Shown: positions 25,110 to 32,422, counted from the first letter of the stretch. The stretch is DNA of 37,423 bases from an uncultured Eubacteriales bacterium (GCA_949292795.1 CASFBR010000112.1:1-37423); one strand, 5' to 3'. Notes: generated by a model from the letters alone, not told the origin. Translations and numbers: made by a program.

Positions 25110-25145
25110 AAAAAACCTCCTCTCGCATCATAAAAAAACCTCCTC
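25101..25145. repeat. Tandem duplication of the acyl carrier protein start region
   Basis: A 22-bp unit (25101-25122) and a 23-bp unit (25123-25145) differ by one A. Read on the minus strand each holds GAGGAGG-T6/7-ATGATGCGA, so the ribosome binding site and double ATG occur twice. The upstream copy opens an 11-codon frame that ends just inside the carrier gene. Confidence 0.9.
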
Positions 25146-25218
25146 GTAAATGCAGAGACAATCCAGACATGAGGCACAGCGGCCAAAGGCGTGGATCGCC
25201 TGCAAAATATAATAAATC

Positions 25219-25236
25219 CAATGACAAAGGTCATTG
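25219..25236. promoter_or_regulatory. Palindromic operator candidate between the carrier protein gene and the PucR regulator
   Basis: A perfect 7-bp inverted repeat CAATGACaaagGTCATTG overlaps the -35 box of the regulator's promoter and stands between divergent genes. It suits autoregulation by the PucR-type protein. Confidence 0.55.
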
Positions 25237-25286
25237 CACGGTATAAGACTATTATAGTATAATGAAAAAATAAAAGCATCGTGCAA
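25234..25286 (+). promoter_or_regulatory. Promoter of the PucR-type regulator with flanking inverted repeat
   Basis: TTGCAC (25234-25239), 18 bp, TATAAT (25258-25263). TTGCACG (25234-25240) and CGTGCAA (25280-25286) form a 7-bp inverted repeat around the -10 box, and GTGCAaaTGCAC (25281-25292) is a second small palindrome. Confidence 0.6.
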
Positions 25287-25320
25287 ATGCACAAAGATAA
25301 GAAAAAAAGGTGGATACTTT

Positions 25321-26871
25321 ATGCGATTGTGTGAAATTATTGAGCGGCTGAATGATTATCCGATAACGTATATGGAACAGAAAAATCCAAACATTGAGAT
25401 TACAGGGATTCGGATGATTACAAAATCCCAGACTGTATTTTTGCCCAATATTTTGTATTTCGGAGAAACGACGGCCCTTCCGCGCAAATCTCAGAAGGGA
25501 TATTGCGTGAATTTTCTGTGCTATGGCAGCATTTCCGCCCGCCCGGATTTGTACGGGGGCGGCGGCAATATGAATCTTTTGCTGATCGCTTCGGAAGAGG
25601 ATGCTTCACAGATTTATAATAAAATACAGGACATTTTTCTTGAAAGTGAGCAGGTGGTAGCCGGAATGAGGGCTTTCCTGGACGCGCTTTTTGCAGATAC
25701 CGGCCTTCAGGGAATTTGTGATGTCGCCTATGGTATTCTCGGAAATCCGCTGTTTATCGTAGACAACAGCTATAAATATCTGGCGTTTTCTTCGGGAACC
25801 GTGGCAGACAGCAAGCTGATGGAAAAGGAGACATCCATGGGGCTGATCGCCGAGGAGGGCATCCGGCAGATACGAAAGATGCAGCTCGATGATAAAATCC
25901 GCCGGAGCAGCCGTCCCTTTTATTTTTTCAATCCGGTTCATCAGAGCGGGATGCTTGTGGGGTCTGTGCAGATACATGACATCGAAGTCGGACATGTGAT
26001 GCTTTATGAGTTAAATAAGCCCTTTTCGGATAATGATTATGAGCTTGTCCACCGCCTGTGCCGCATTACTTCGATTGAACTGCAGAAAAATGACTTTTAT
26101 AAGAAGAATAAAGGGACGATGTACGCTTATTTTATCGGCGATCTTCTGGACAACCGTGCGGGAAACCTGGAGGGAAGCCGCGAGCGGTTAAAGACGTTAG
26201 GCTATACACTTAAAGATGAAATGTTTATACTGACCATCAGCCCGAAAAACAATCTGACCTCTCAGGCACGGCAGGAACTGATTATTTCGGATTTGCAGCG
26301 CTTTGTCCCGGATAGCCTGTATGTCGTTTACGACAATACGATCGTAATTTTGATCAATGGCTGCGGCCAGGGAGAAAATCACCGTTTTGAAAGTGAAGCG
26401 CTGGAAAGCTATCTTAAGCACAATGGGCTGATTGCCGGCATGAGCAATAATTTCCACAATATCCAGGAAATACGGAAATATTATGAGCAGGCGCTCAAAG
26501 CGGCGGACCTCGGGCAGCGTATCTTGCAGGAGAGCGGACTGCACCGCTATGAGAATATGTCGATCTTTCATATTATGGAAATTTGTGAGAACCGGGAATA
26601 CAGCCTGTGGGATTTCTGCCATCCGGCACTGCCAATGCTGATGAATTATGATAAGAAGAAAGGGACGGATTTTTTAAACACACTGTATCAGTATTTAAAT
26701 TTTTCCCAAAATACTATGGAGACGGCCAATTACCTGCATATTCATAAGAATACGCTACTGTACCGGATTGAAAAAATCCGGAAAATTACCGGCAATCCCT
26801 TAAACCACGGTGATGAACTGATCAAGCTTCATTTTTCCTTTAAAATACTTGAATATTTAAAAATACTGTAA
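25321..26871 (+). CDS. PucR-family (CdaR-like) transcriptional regulator
   Basis: 516 aa; ATG after AAAAAAGGTGG. The C-terminal helix-turn-helix is diagnostic: TLYQYLNFSQNTMETANYLHIHKNTLLYRIEKI, followed by a final helix (LIKLHFSFKILEYL). The middle (about 150-260) is GAF/PAS-like (GILGNPLFIVDNSYKYLAFSSG), and about 270-400 resembles the GGDEF-derived domain of this family. The N-terminal part is not recognised. Such regulators sense small metabolites and often control the neighbouring genes. Here those are the amino acid ABC operon downstream and, divergently, the acyl carrier protein. Confidence 0.87.
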   Translation: MRLCEIIERLNDYPITYMEQKNPNIEITGIRMITKSQTVFLPNILYFGETTALPRKSQKGYCVNFLCYGSISARPDLYGGGGNMNLLLIASEEDASQIYNKIQDIFLESEQVVAGMRAFLDALFADTGLQGICDVAYGILGNPLFIVDNSYKYLAFSSGTVADSKLMEKETSMGLIAEEGIRQIRKMQLDDKIRRSSRPFYFFNPVHQSGMLVGSVQIHDIEVGHVMLYELNKPFSDNDYELVHRLCRITSIELQKNDFYKKNKGTMYAYFIGDLLDNRAGNLEGSRERLKTLGYTLKDEMFILTISPKNNLTSQARQELIISDLQRFVPDSLYVVYDNTIVILINGCGQGENHRFESEALESYLKHNGLIAGMSNNFHNIQEIRKYYEQALKAADLGQRILQESGLHRYENMSIFHIMEICENREYSLWDFCHPALPMLMNYDKKKGTDFLNTLYQYLNFSQNTMETANYLHIHKNTLLYRIEKIRKITGNPLNHGDELIKLHFSFKILEYLKIL

Positions 26872-26895
26872 ACGCTGTGTTTTTGTAAAAAGGGC

Positions 26896-26924
26896 TTGAC
26901 TTTTTTTACAATATACTTTAATCT
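26896..26924 (+). promoter_or_regulatory. Promoter of the amino acid ABC operon
   Basis: TTGACT (26896-26901), 17 bp, TAATCT (26919-26924). Just downstream, ATAACT (26934-26939) and AGTTAT (26954-26959) form an inverted repeat with a 14-bp spacer, a possible operator. Confidence 0.6.
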
Positions 26925-27004
26925 GGTAGAGCGATAACTAAAAAATACAATAAAGTTATGCGTGTTTAGATGAATGAACGATCAATCTTTGGGAGGTATT
27001 CAGG

Positions 27005-27961
27005 ATGAAACGATTTACAACCTTATGTCTTGCCGCTGTTATGGCAATTTCTATGGCTGCCTGCGGAAATAGCTCCGGCAGCACGTCAGACGGTGAAACA
27101 AATGCTCAGAGCAGTGCCGGTGAGACTGCGGCCCCGGCATCTGTCAGTGGGGATGGCACGGAAGCAGCCGTACAGGATACGCAGACAGTTCAGGACAGCC
27201 AGTCTGCACAGAGCGGTGCGGCGGACAGCACCGATACAGGCAGTGCGGATGTGACGGATATTGGCTATGATAAGCTGATTATCGGCGTGGATGATACCTT
27301 TGCCCCGATGGGCTTCCTTGATGAGAATAATGAACTGGTCGGATTTGATATTGACCTGGCCCGGGCTGCGGCGGAGCGTCTCGGTGTTGAAGTCGAATTT
27401 CAGGTTATTAACTGGGATATGAAGGAGCAGGAGCTCAACCAGGGGAATGTCGACCTGATCTGGAACGGTTACAGCATTACAGATGAGCGCAGGGAGCAGG
27501 TCAGCTTTACGGACCCTTATCTGGACAATGAGCAGGTTGTGGTGACGATGGCAGATTCCGGCATCACTTCCCTGGAAGACCTTGAAGGCAAGGTTGTTGC
27601 GGCTCAGATCAACTCAAGTGCGGTAGATGCACTGGATGCGCATCCGGAGATTTCCGATACCTTCGCGGATCGCCCGGTATTTGATACAAATGATATGGCG
27701 ATCATGGACATGGAAGCCGGCCGCTCGGATGCCGTTGTTGCGGATAAGGTGCTTCTGGATTATGTGATTTCCCACAAGGATGATCCGTCACAGTATATGA
27801 TCCTTGGCGAAGGCCTTGGCAGTGAGGAATATGCAGTAGGTGTGCGCAAGGACGATGAAGCGCTGCTTAACGCCTTAAATCAGGTGCTTGCTGAGCTTAA
27901 GAGCGATGGTACTGCCGCCGGAATTTCCGAAAAATGGTTTGGTGCGGATATTGTGAAATAG
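27005..27961 (+). CDS. Amino acid ABC transporter substrate-binding lipoprotein (SBP family 3)
   Basis: 318 aa; ATG after GGGAGG. A lipoprotein signal peptide ends at SMAAC with Cys20 as the lipid anchor. Residues about 21-85 are a low-complexity Ser/Thr/Ala/Gln/Asp linker. The binding domain follows (LIIGVDDTFAPMGFLDENNELVGFDIDLARA..., WNGYSITDERREQVSFTDPY), typical of glutamine, cystine or other polar amino acid receptors. It delivers its ligand outside the membrane to the permease encoded 10 bp downstream. The exact amino acid cannot be told. Confidence 0.93.
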   Translation: MKRFTTLCLAAVMAISMAACGNSSGSTSDGETNAQSSAGETAAPASVSGDGTEAAVQDTQTVQDSQSAQSGAADSTDTGSADVTDIGYDKLIIGVDDTFAPMGFLDENNELVGFDIDLARAAAERLGVEVEFQVINWDMKEQELNQGNVDLIWNGYSITDERREQVSFTDPYLDNEQVVVTMADSGITSLEDLEGKVVAAQINSSAVDALDAHPEISDTFADRPVFDTNDMAIMDMEAGRSDAVVADKVLLDYVISHKDDPSQYMILGEGLGSEEYAVGVRKDDEALLNALNQVLAELKSDGTAAGISEKWFGADIVK

Positions 27962-27971
27962 AGGTTTTAAT

Positions 27972-28622
27972 ATGTCGTATATTCTTCAGATTCTTCCGCA
28001 GATACTGGAGGGACTGGGTGTCACCCTTGGAACCTTTGCGGTGACATTGGTTATATCTATTCCGATCGGCGGGCTGATTGCCCTGTGCAGGGTTTCTAAA
28101 ATACGGATACTGCGGTGGATTTCCGGATTTTATACATGGGTTTTGCGGGGAACGCCGCTGCTGTTACAGATGTTTTTGATCTTCTTTGGCCTGCCGGCGG
28201 TCGGTGTGCGCCTTTTTGGACGGACACGTCTGCCCTATGTGTTTTTTGCCTTTATCATTAATTATGCGGCGTATTTTGCAGAGATTTTCAGGTCCGGCAT
28301 ACAGTCCGTGGAAAAAGGTCAGATCGAGGCGGCAAAGCTCCTTGGCTTTAAGAGTGCTCAGATCAACCTAAAGATCGTGATGCCCCAGGTAATTAAGCGG
28401 ACGCTCCCTTCAATCGGCAATGAGATCATTACGTTAATTAAAGATACATCCCTTGTCTATGCGCTTGGTATTACAGAAATTTTCAAAATTGCAAAAAGCA
28501 TTTCCACGCGGGATGTCACCCTGACCCCGTATATCGTTGTGGGTGTTATTTATCTGATCCTCACAGCAGTAATTACAAAGCTGTTAAACCGTGCGGAGAA
28601 AAAGGTATATTATGAGGAGTAG
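27972..28622 (+). CDS. Polar amino acid ABC transporter permease
   Basis: 216 aa with about five membrane segments. The N-terminus (GLGVTLGTFAVTLVISIPIGGLIALCR) and RGTPLLLQMFLIFFGLP are hallmarks of the His/Glu/Gln/Arg permease family. The EAA-type coupling loop (SVEKGQIEAAKLLGFKSAQ) contacts the ATPase. One permease gene implies a homodimeric channel. The ATPase follows after 153 bp. Confidence 0.93.
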   Translation: MSYILQILPQILEGLGVTLGTFAVTLVISIPIGGLIALCRVSKIRILRWISGFYTWVLRGTPLLLQMFLIFFGLPAVGVRLFGRTRLPYVFFAFIINYAAYFAEIFRSGIQSVEKGQIEAAKLLGFKSAQINLKIVMPQVIKRTLPSIGNEIITLIKDTSLVYALGITEIFKIAKSISTRDVTLTPYIVVGVIYLILTAVITKLLNRAEKKVYYEE

Positions 28623-28627
28623 CACGG

Positions 28628-28750
28628 ATGGCATATCATCGGCGGCGCCATGCAGCTATTGCCTGCTTATGGTGTGCGGATATGCGGCAGGGTATGCGCA
28701 GTGATGCCGAAAAACGTGCAGGGGCGTCCGGCCCCGGGCGGTATTCTTAA
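28628..28750 (+). CDS. Possible 40-aa small ORF between permease and ATPase
   Basis: A GAGGAG inside the end of the permease gene stands 8 bp before this ATG. The 40-residue product (MAYHRRRHAAIACLWCADM...) is Arg/Ala-rich with two Cys and resembles nothing I know. It fills most of the 153-bp gap in an otherwise tight operon and ends 25 bp before the ATPase. It may be translated merely for coupling, or be chance. Confidence 0.3.
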   Translation: MAYHRRRHAAIACLWCADMRQGMRSDAEKRAGASGPGRYS

Positions 28751-28775
28751 AGAAGAAGGATAAGGAAGTGAAGAA

Positions 28776-29462
28776 ATGCTTCTGGAGGTAAGAGGCCTAT
28801 ATAAAGCGTTTAAGGGGAACCAGGTGCTTTCTGATATTAATTTTGACGTAGCTGAAGGCGAGATTGTCTCTTTGCTCGGGCAGTCCGGTGCGGGCAAGAC
28901 AACGATCCTGCGCTGCATTACCGGGCTTGAGCGGCCGGATCAGGGCAGCATTTTCGTTAATGGCCGGGCGATGTGTGAGCAGAAGGATGGGAGGCCGTGC
29001 TTTGCGTCAAAGCAGGAGCTTTATAATATCCGGCAGGATATGGGCATGGTGTTTCAGAGCTATCACCTGTTTCCGCATATGACGGTGCTGAAAAATGTGA
29101 CACTGGCCCTGACGGATGTGCATAAGATTCCGGCAGCAAAGGCCAGGGAAATGGCGTTAAATATGCTTGAGACACTTGGTCTGTCGGATAAGGCGGACAG
29201 CCATCCCTATGAGCTGTCCGGCGGACAGAAGCAAAGGGTTGCGATTGCCCGCTCCTGTGTCACAAATCCGAAGCTGCTGTGCTTTGACGAGCCAACAGCG
29301 GCGCTGGACCCGCAGACAACTCAGGAAATGACCCGGATCATCCGGAGCCTTGCGGCAGAGGGCATGGGTATTCTTATTATCAGTCACGATATGCCCTTCG
29401 TCCAGGCTGTATCAGACCGGGTGTTAACTGTTGAAAACGGTAAAATTAAACAGAGTGCATGA
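28776..29462 (+). CDS. Polar amino acid ABC transporter ATP-binding protein
   Basis: 228 aa; ATG after AAGGAAGTGAAGAA. Walker A LLGQSGAGKTTILRC, signature LSGGQKQRVAIARS, Walker B LLCFDEPTAALDP and the switch histidine ISHD are all intact. It powers the transporter of the two upstream genes. A short insert (GRAMCEQKDGRPCFASKQEL) before the Q-loop is a little longer than in GlnQ. Confidence 0.94.
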   Translation: MLLEVRGLYKAFKGNQVLSDINFDVAEGEIVSLLGQSGAGKTTILRCITGLERPDQGSIFVNGRAMCEQKDGRPCFASKQELYNIRQDMGMVFQSYHLFPHMTVLKNVTLALTDVHKIPAAKAREMALNMLETLGLSDKADSHPYELSGGQKQRVAIARSCVTNPKLLCFDEPTAALDPQTTQEMTRIIRSLAAEGMGILIISHDMPFVQAVSDRVLTVENGKIKQSA

Positions 29463-29468
29463 TTTTTG

Positions 29469-29501
29469 CGGCGTGCCGCCGGGTTTCCGTGCGGCACGCC
29501 G
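29469..29501. terminator. GC-rich hairpin after the ABC operon, possible weak terminator
   Basis: A perfect 11-bp stem CGGCGTGCCGC / GCGGCACGCCG with an 11-nt loop begins 7 bp after the ATPase stop. The 3' side is only TTGCTGT, so termination would depend on the stem alone or on a factor. Confidence 0.5.
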
Positions 29502-29540
29502 TTGCTGTAACCGGCGTCTTGTCCGGTCAATCATTGTACA

Positions 29541-29640
29541 GTCGGCGATATGCGGCGATGCCCGGCGACACGCGACGATGCCTGGCGACACGCGACGATG
29601 TCTGATGATACGCGGCGACACCCGGCGATGCCCGACTGTG
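29541..29640. repeat. Array of about ten degenerate 10-bp units
   Basis: From 29541 to 29640 the sequence repeats every 10 bp around the core CGRCGATG/CGGCGACA, with units alternating between GATG and GACA endings, so a 20-bp higher period is also visible. No gene is supportable in 29463-29816; this array, the hairpin above and the next gene's promoter and leader fill it. Confidence 0.8.
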
Positions 29641-29691
29641 CCCGGAGCGTGCTGTGCGCAGACCAGTTTTGTAGCGCCGGCTTCTTTTGGA

Positions 29692-29720
29692 TTTACAAAT
29701 TTTTCCGGATGATGTAAGAT
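29692..29720 (+). promoter_or_regulatory. Promoter of the CDF transporter
   Basis: TTTACA (29692-29697), 17 bp, TAAGAT (29715-29720), giving a leader of about 90 nt. Confidence 0.6.
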
Positions 29721-29726
29721 AAAACA

Positions 29727-29810
29727 GAGCAGAAGCGGAAGCGGCCGCTTAGCGGCCCGCCGCAGGAGGCAATCCTGCGAAGCCGGATTTTTAGCAGCTT
29801 AGGAAGGTGG
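29727..29810 (+). promoter_or_regulatory. Hairpin-rich leader of the CDF transporter
   Basis: Contains GGCCGC tta GCGGCC (29743-29757, in a 12-bp palindrome AAGCGGCCGCTT) and CGCAGGA ggcaa TCCTGCG (29761-29779), the latter followed by a T5 run (29788-29792). A metal-sensing RNA is an attractive idea in front of a metal exporter, but I could not fit either the NiCo (czcD) or the yybP-ykoY consensus by eye. Confidence 0.35.
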
Positions 29811-29816
29811 ATTTTT

Positions 29817-30992
29817 GTGACAGATATTCTTGTAAAGCTTTTCGTGAAGGACTATGAAAAAATAGATAATGATAAGGTGCGTACCGCCTACGGTATTCTG
29901 GCAAGTATTGTCGGCATTTTATGCAATATCCTTTTGTTTGCCATAAAGGCGGTCATCGGAACCATTATGGGGAGTATCGCAGTCGTTGCCGATGCCTTTA
30001 ACAACTTGTCGGATGCCTTTTCATCGATCATATCTTTTGTAGGTGTAAAACTGGCCAGCCGCCCGGCGGACCGGGAGCATCCCTTCGGACATGGGCGCTA
30101 TGAATATATTGCCGCCTTTGTTGTGGCCTGCATGGTCATTGAAGTCGGTTTTACCTTTGTAAAAAGTGCCTTTGATAAGATACTTAATCCGGAGGCAATG
30201 GCTTTTAGCACAGTATCTGTGATTATTTTGTGCCTGTCGATACTGATCAAGCTGTGGCTCGGATTGTTTAACCGAAAGCTGGGACGGCGTATTAATTCAT
30301 CGGTAATGAAGGCGACGTCCGCCGACGCCATGGGCGACGTGCTCACAACGGCGGCAACGATTGTTTCGCTGCTGATTTACAGGCTTTTCGATTTGAATGT
30401 TGACGGATTTGTCGGTATGATCGTGGCGGTTGTTGTCGTTTTGGCCGGAGTCAACATTGCAAGAGACACGATACGGCCGCTGCTCGGAGAGCGGCCGGAC
30501 CCTGAAATTTATAAAATGCTGGAAACAAAGGTGCAAAGCTATGACGGCATTGTAGGGACGCATGACCTGATCATCCATAATTATGGCCCGACGCGGAGTA
30601 TGGCTACGATCCATGCAGAAGTTCCAAGCAACGTGGATATTGAAACGTCCCATGAGCTGATCGATAAAATTGAGCGCGAGGTTACAAAGGATACCGGGAT
30701 TTTCCTGGTGATCCATATGGACCCTGTCAATATGGAGGACCCGGTCGTGATCCAATGGAGAAAGCGGATATATGCGATGATTCATGAGATGGATGAGCAG
30801 GTAACGGCCCATGATTTTCGGATGGTGCGCGGTGAAAAGCAGATTAATCTGATTTTTGACCTTGTTGTTCCCTATTCTTATGACAGCGGGAAAATCCATG
30901 CATTTACCGATGCGCTGGAATCAAAGATCAGGAAGGTTGATCGCCGCTGCCAGTGCGTCATTACCATTGATCACAGCTACGGGAGCGAATAA
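29817..30992 (+). CDS. Cation diffusion facilitator family transporter, Mn2+-type signature
   Basis: 391 aa; GTG start behind GGAAGGTGG. Six membrane helices followed by a cytoplasmic ferredoxin-like dimerisation domain (IHAEVPSNVDIETSHELIDKI, FLVIHMDPV). The transport-site residues are N62/D66 in helix 2 (FNNLSD) and D170/D174 in helix 5 (DAMGD). An N/D-D-D-D set is generally linked to Mn2+ exporters, whereas Zn2+ exporters carry histidines; this assignment is inference. The C-terminus is longer than in FieF by roughly 90 residues. Confidence 0.9.
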   Translation: MTDILVKLFVKDYEKIDNDKVRTAYGILASIVGILCNILLFAIKAVIGTIMGSIAVVADAFNNLSDAFSSIISFVGVKLASRPADREHPFGHGRYEYIAAFVVACMVIEVGFTFVKSAFDKILNPEAMAFSTVSVIILCLSILIKLWLGLFNRKLGRRINSSVMKATSADAMGDVLTTAATIVSLLIYRLFDLNVDGFVGMIVAVVVVLAGVNIARDTIRPLLGERPDPEIYKMLETKVQSYDGIVGTHDLIIHNYGPTRSMATIHAEVPSNVDIETSHELIDKIEREVTKDTGIFLVIHMDPVNMEDPVVIQWRKRIYAMIHEMDEQVTAHDFRMVRGEKQINLIFDLVVPYSYDSGKIHAFTDALESKIRKVDRRCQCVITIDHSYGSE

Positions 30993-31011
30993 TTTCCCCG
31001 CCCTGTACCTT

Positions 31012-31138
31012 TTCAGCCAGGCAGCTCGCCCATGCATAGCCTGAGCTCGCTGAAGGACGTCGTCCAAATGCCCGGCCGACCCAGGAAACCTGGGCAAGCA
31101 TGCCCGGTTTCGCTGTTCCGTCCGGGCGCTTGGCTGAA
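31012..31138. repeat. 127-bp palindromic-ended repeat, copy 1
   Basis: Bounded by TTCAGCCA and its complement TGGCTGAA. Inside are CCCAGGaaaCCTGGG, GGACGTCGTCC, and GCCCGG...CCGGGC. It is identical to copy 2 apart from a 4-bp insertion there. TGTACC precedes the left end, but the right end has lost its matching GGTACA. Confidence 0.93.
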
Positions 31139-31150
31139 CTGGGGTAGGGG

Positions 31151-31304
31151 AATATGTACCGTTCAGCCAGGCAGCTCGCCCATGCATAGCCTGAGCTCGC
31201 TGAAGGACGTCGTCCAAATGCCCGGCCGACCCAGGAAACCTGGGCAAGCAAGCATGCCCGGTTTCGCTGTTCCGTCCGGGCGCTTGGCTGAACTGGTACA
31301 TATT
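31151..31304. repeat. Copy 2 of the repeat with extended terminal inverted repeats
   Basis: The core (31162-31292, 131 bp) matches copy 1 plus an extra AAGC. The inverted ends extend outward to about 22 bp (AATATGTACC-g-TTCAGCCA on the left, TGGCTGAA-ct-GGTACATATT on the right), giving a 154-bp MITE-like unit. No protein is encoded. The repeats and the tRNA below account for 30993-31714. Confidence 0.88.
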
Positions 31305-31336
31305 TTCGCGAAAATTAAAAAAATTTAAAAAAGGGG

Positions 31337-31364
31337 TTGCAATTTTTTTCAGACATGCTATAAT
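31337..31364 (+). promoter_or_regulatory. Promoter of the tRNA-Gln gene
   Basis: TTGCAA (31337-31342), 16 bp, TATAAT (31359-31364), 20 bp before the tRNA. Confidence 0.8.
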
Positions 31365-31384
31365 AACATTTGTCAACGGGATAG

Positions 31385-31456
31385 TGGGCTGTCGCCAAAT
31401 GGCAAGGCACAGGATTCTGACTCCTGCATTTGAAGGTTCGAGTCCTTCCAGCCCAG
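31385..31456 (+). tRNA. tRNA-Gln (anticodon CUG)
   Basis: 72 nt with a full cloverleaf: acceptor TGGGCTG / CAGCCCA, discriminator G at 31456, anticodon stem CAGGA / TCCTG, loop TTCTGAC with CTG at 31417-31419, and T-loop GGTTCGAGTCC. The 3' CCA is not encoded. It reads CAG codons. A terminator follows at once, so it is a single-gene transcript. Confidence 0.96.
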
Positions 31457-31467
31457 TTTAGTTTTAT

Positions 31468-31502
31468 AAGACAGTTCATTGATGGACTGTCTTATTTTTT
31501 TT
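31468..31502 (+). terminator. Terminator of tRNA-Gln
   Basis: A 10-bp stem AAGACAGTTC / GGACTGTCTT (one G-T pair) with a 6-nt loop is followed by A and eight T residues (31495-31502). Confidence 0.94.
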
Positions 31503-31509
31503 GCGCGAT

Positions 31510-31585
31510 ACGCCCGGAGGGCGGTGCTGCGTGCCGGTGGCACGCGCCTGGCACCGACCGGAGCAAAGCGTAGACCCGCCGTGCC
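31510..31585 (+). repeat. Dispersed hairpin repeat, copy 2
   Basis: About 85-90% identical to copy 1 (18251-18326) and in the same relation to a terminator: it starts 8 bp after the T-run of the tRNA terminator. The hairpin GCGTGCC ggt GGCACGC and the CCGGAGCAAAGCGTAGACCC segment are conserved. Confidence 0.88.
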
Positions 31586-31714
31586 TGCACGAGCGGGCAT
31601 CCGGCGGGCAACGGTCATCGAGTGGCACAGGCCGCGGGCAGAGCACTTAAAATATGTGGCAAAGCCGGGAACACCAATGTGAATGTTCCGAAATATTTGT
31701 AAGGAGGATGCAAA

Positions 31715-32422
31715 GTGTATACATACAAGCGAACAGTGACTTACAGCGAGATTGCTTCGGACGGGCAGGCTGATGAGGCGCAGATCGTGCGTTACTTTCA
31801 GGATTGTTCTACGATGCAGTCGGAAGCCCTTGGACTTGGCATTGATTTTTTGGAGCAGCACAGCCATGTGTGGATGCTTACGGGCTGGCAGATTATTTTT
31901 AAGAGAAAGCCGGGACTTGGCGAACATATCCGGACAGGAACCTGGGCTTACGGCTTTGATGCCATGTATGGCTACCGCAATTTTATTTTAAAGGATAATA
32001 AAGATGAAATGCTTGCCGTGGCCAACTCCATCTGGGTATTGATCAATACACGCACCGGACGGCCGGAAAGGCTGACCGGAGAATATGTGGACGGCTATGA
32101 AAGTGAAGAAAAATATCCGATGGATTATGCGCCCAGACGCATCCGGCTTCCGAAGGAATGGGAGGAAAGGGCGCCTTTTGCTGTGACACGGGCGGATTTG
32201 GATACAAATCATCATGTAAACAATGCCCGTTATATTGCTATGGCGCTGGAGTATCTGAAGGATGATGATACAGTGATCCAGCTTCGTGTCGAGTATAAAA
32301 AGGCTGCCGTATATGGCGACCGGATTTATCCGCGTATTCACCGCGATGGCAATCAGCTGATCACGGCATTGTGCGATGGCGATGGCCATGTATATGTGGC
32401 AATAGAATTTACTCTGGCTTAA
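31715..32422 (+). CDS. Acyl-ACP thioesterase (FatA/FatB type)
   Basis: 235 aa; GTG start behind AAGGAGGATG. Two tandem hot-dog folds. The first half carries ADEAQIVRYFQDCSTMQSEALGLG and WMLTGWQIIF. The second half begins near 150 and holds the catalytic-type motif DLDTNHHVNNARYI, with N165 and H167 the expected key residues. It releases free fatty acids from acyl carrier protein. An acyl carrier-like protein is encoded 6.6 kb away, but no link is implied. Confidence 0.93.
   Translation: MYTYKRTVTYSEIASDGQADEAQIVRYFQDCSTMQSEALGLGIDFLEQHSHVWMLTGWQIIFKRKPGLGEHIRTGTWAYGFDAMYGYRNFILKDNKDEMLAVANSIWVLINTRTGRPERLTGEYVDGYESEEKYPMDYAPRRIRLPKEWEERAPFAVTRADLDTNHHVNNARYIAMALEYLKDDDTVIQLRVEYKKAAVYGDRIYPRIHRDGNQLITALCDGDGHVYVAIEFTLA

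Noticed and set aside
25081-25145. CRISPR-like tandem repeat
   Set aside because: Only two units, no spacers; it is a direct duplication of a translation start.
26872-27004. T-box leader for the amino acid transporter
   Set aside because: The distance to the start is about 80 nt after the -10, too short, and no T-box core sequence or terminator is present.
29541-29640. Replication origin iterons or CRISPR
   Set aside because: No DnaA-box-like or rep gene nearby, units are directly abutting and only 10 bp, with no spacers.
30921-31376. Minus-strand frame with a duplicated peptide (CLPRFPGSAGHLDDVLQRAQAMHGRAAW)
   Set aside because: The duplication comes from the 127/131-bp DNA repeat; all frames across it are open because it is GC-rich, and there is no start signal.
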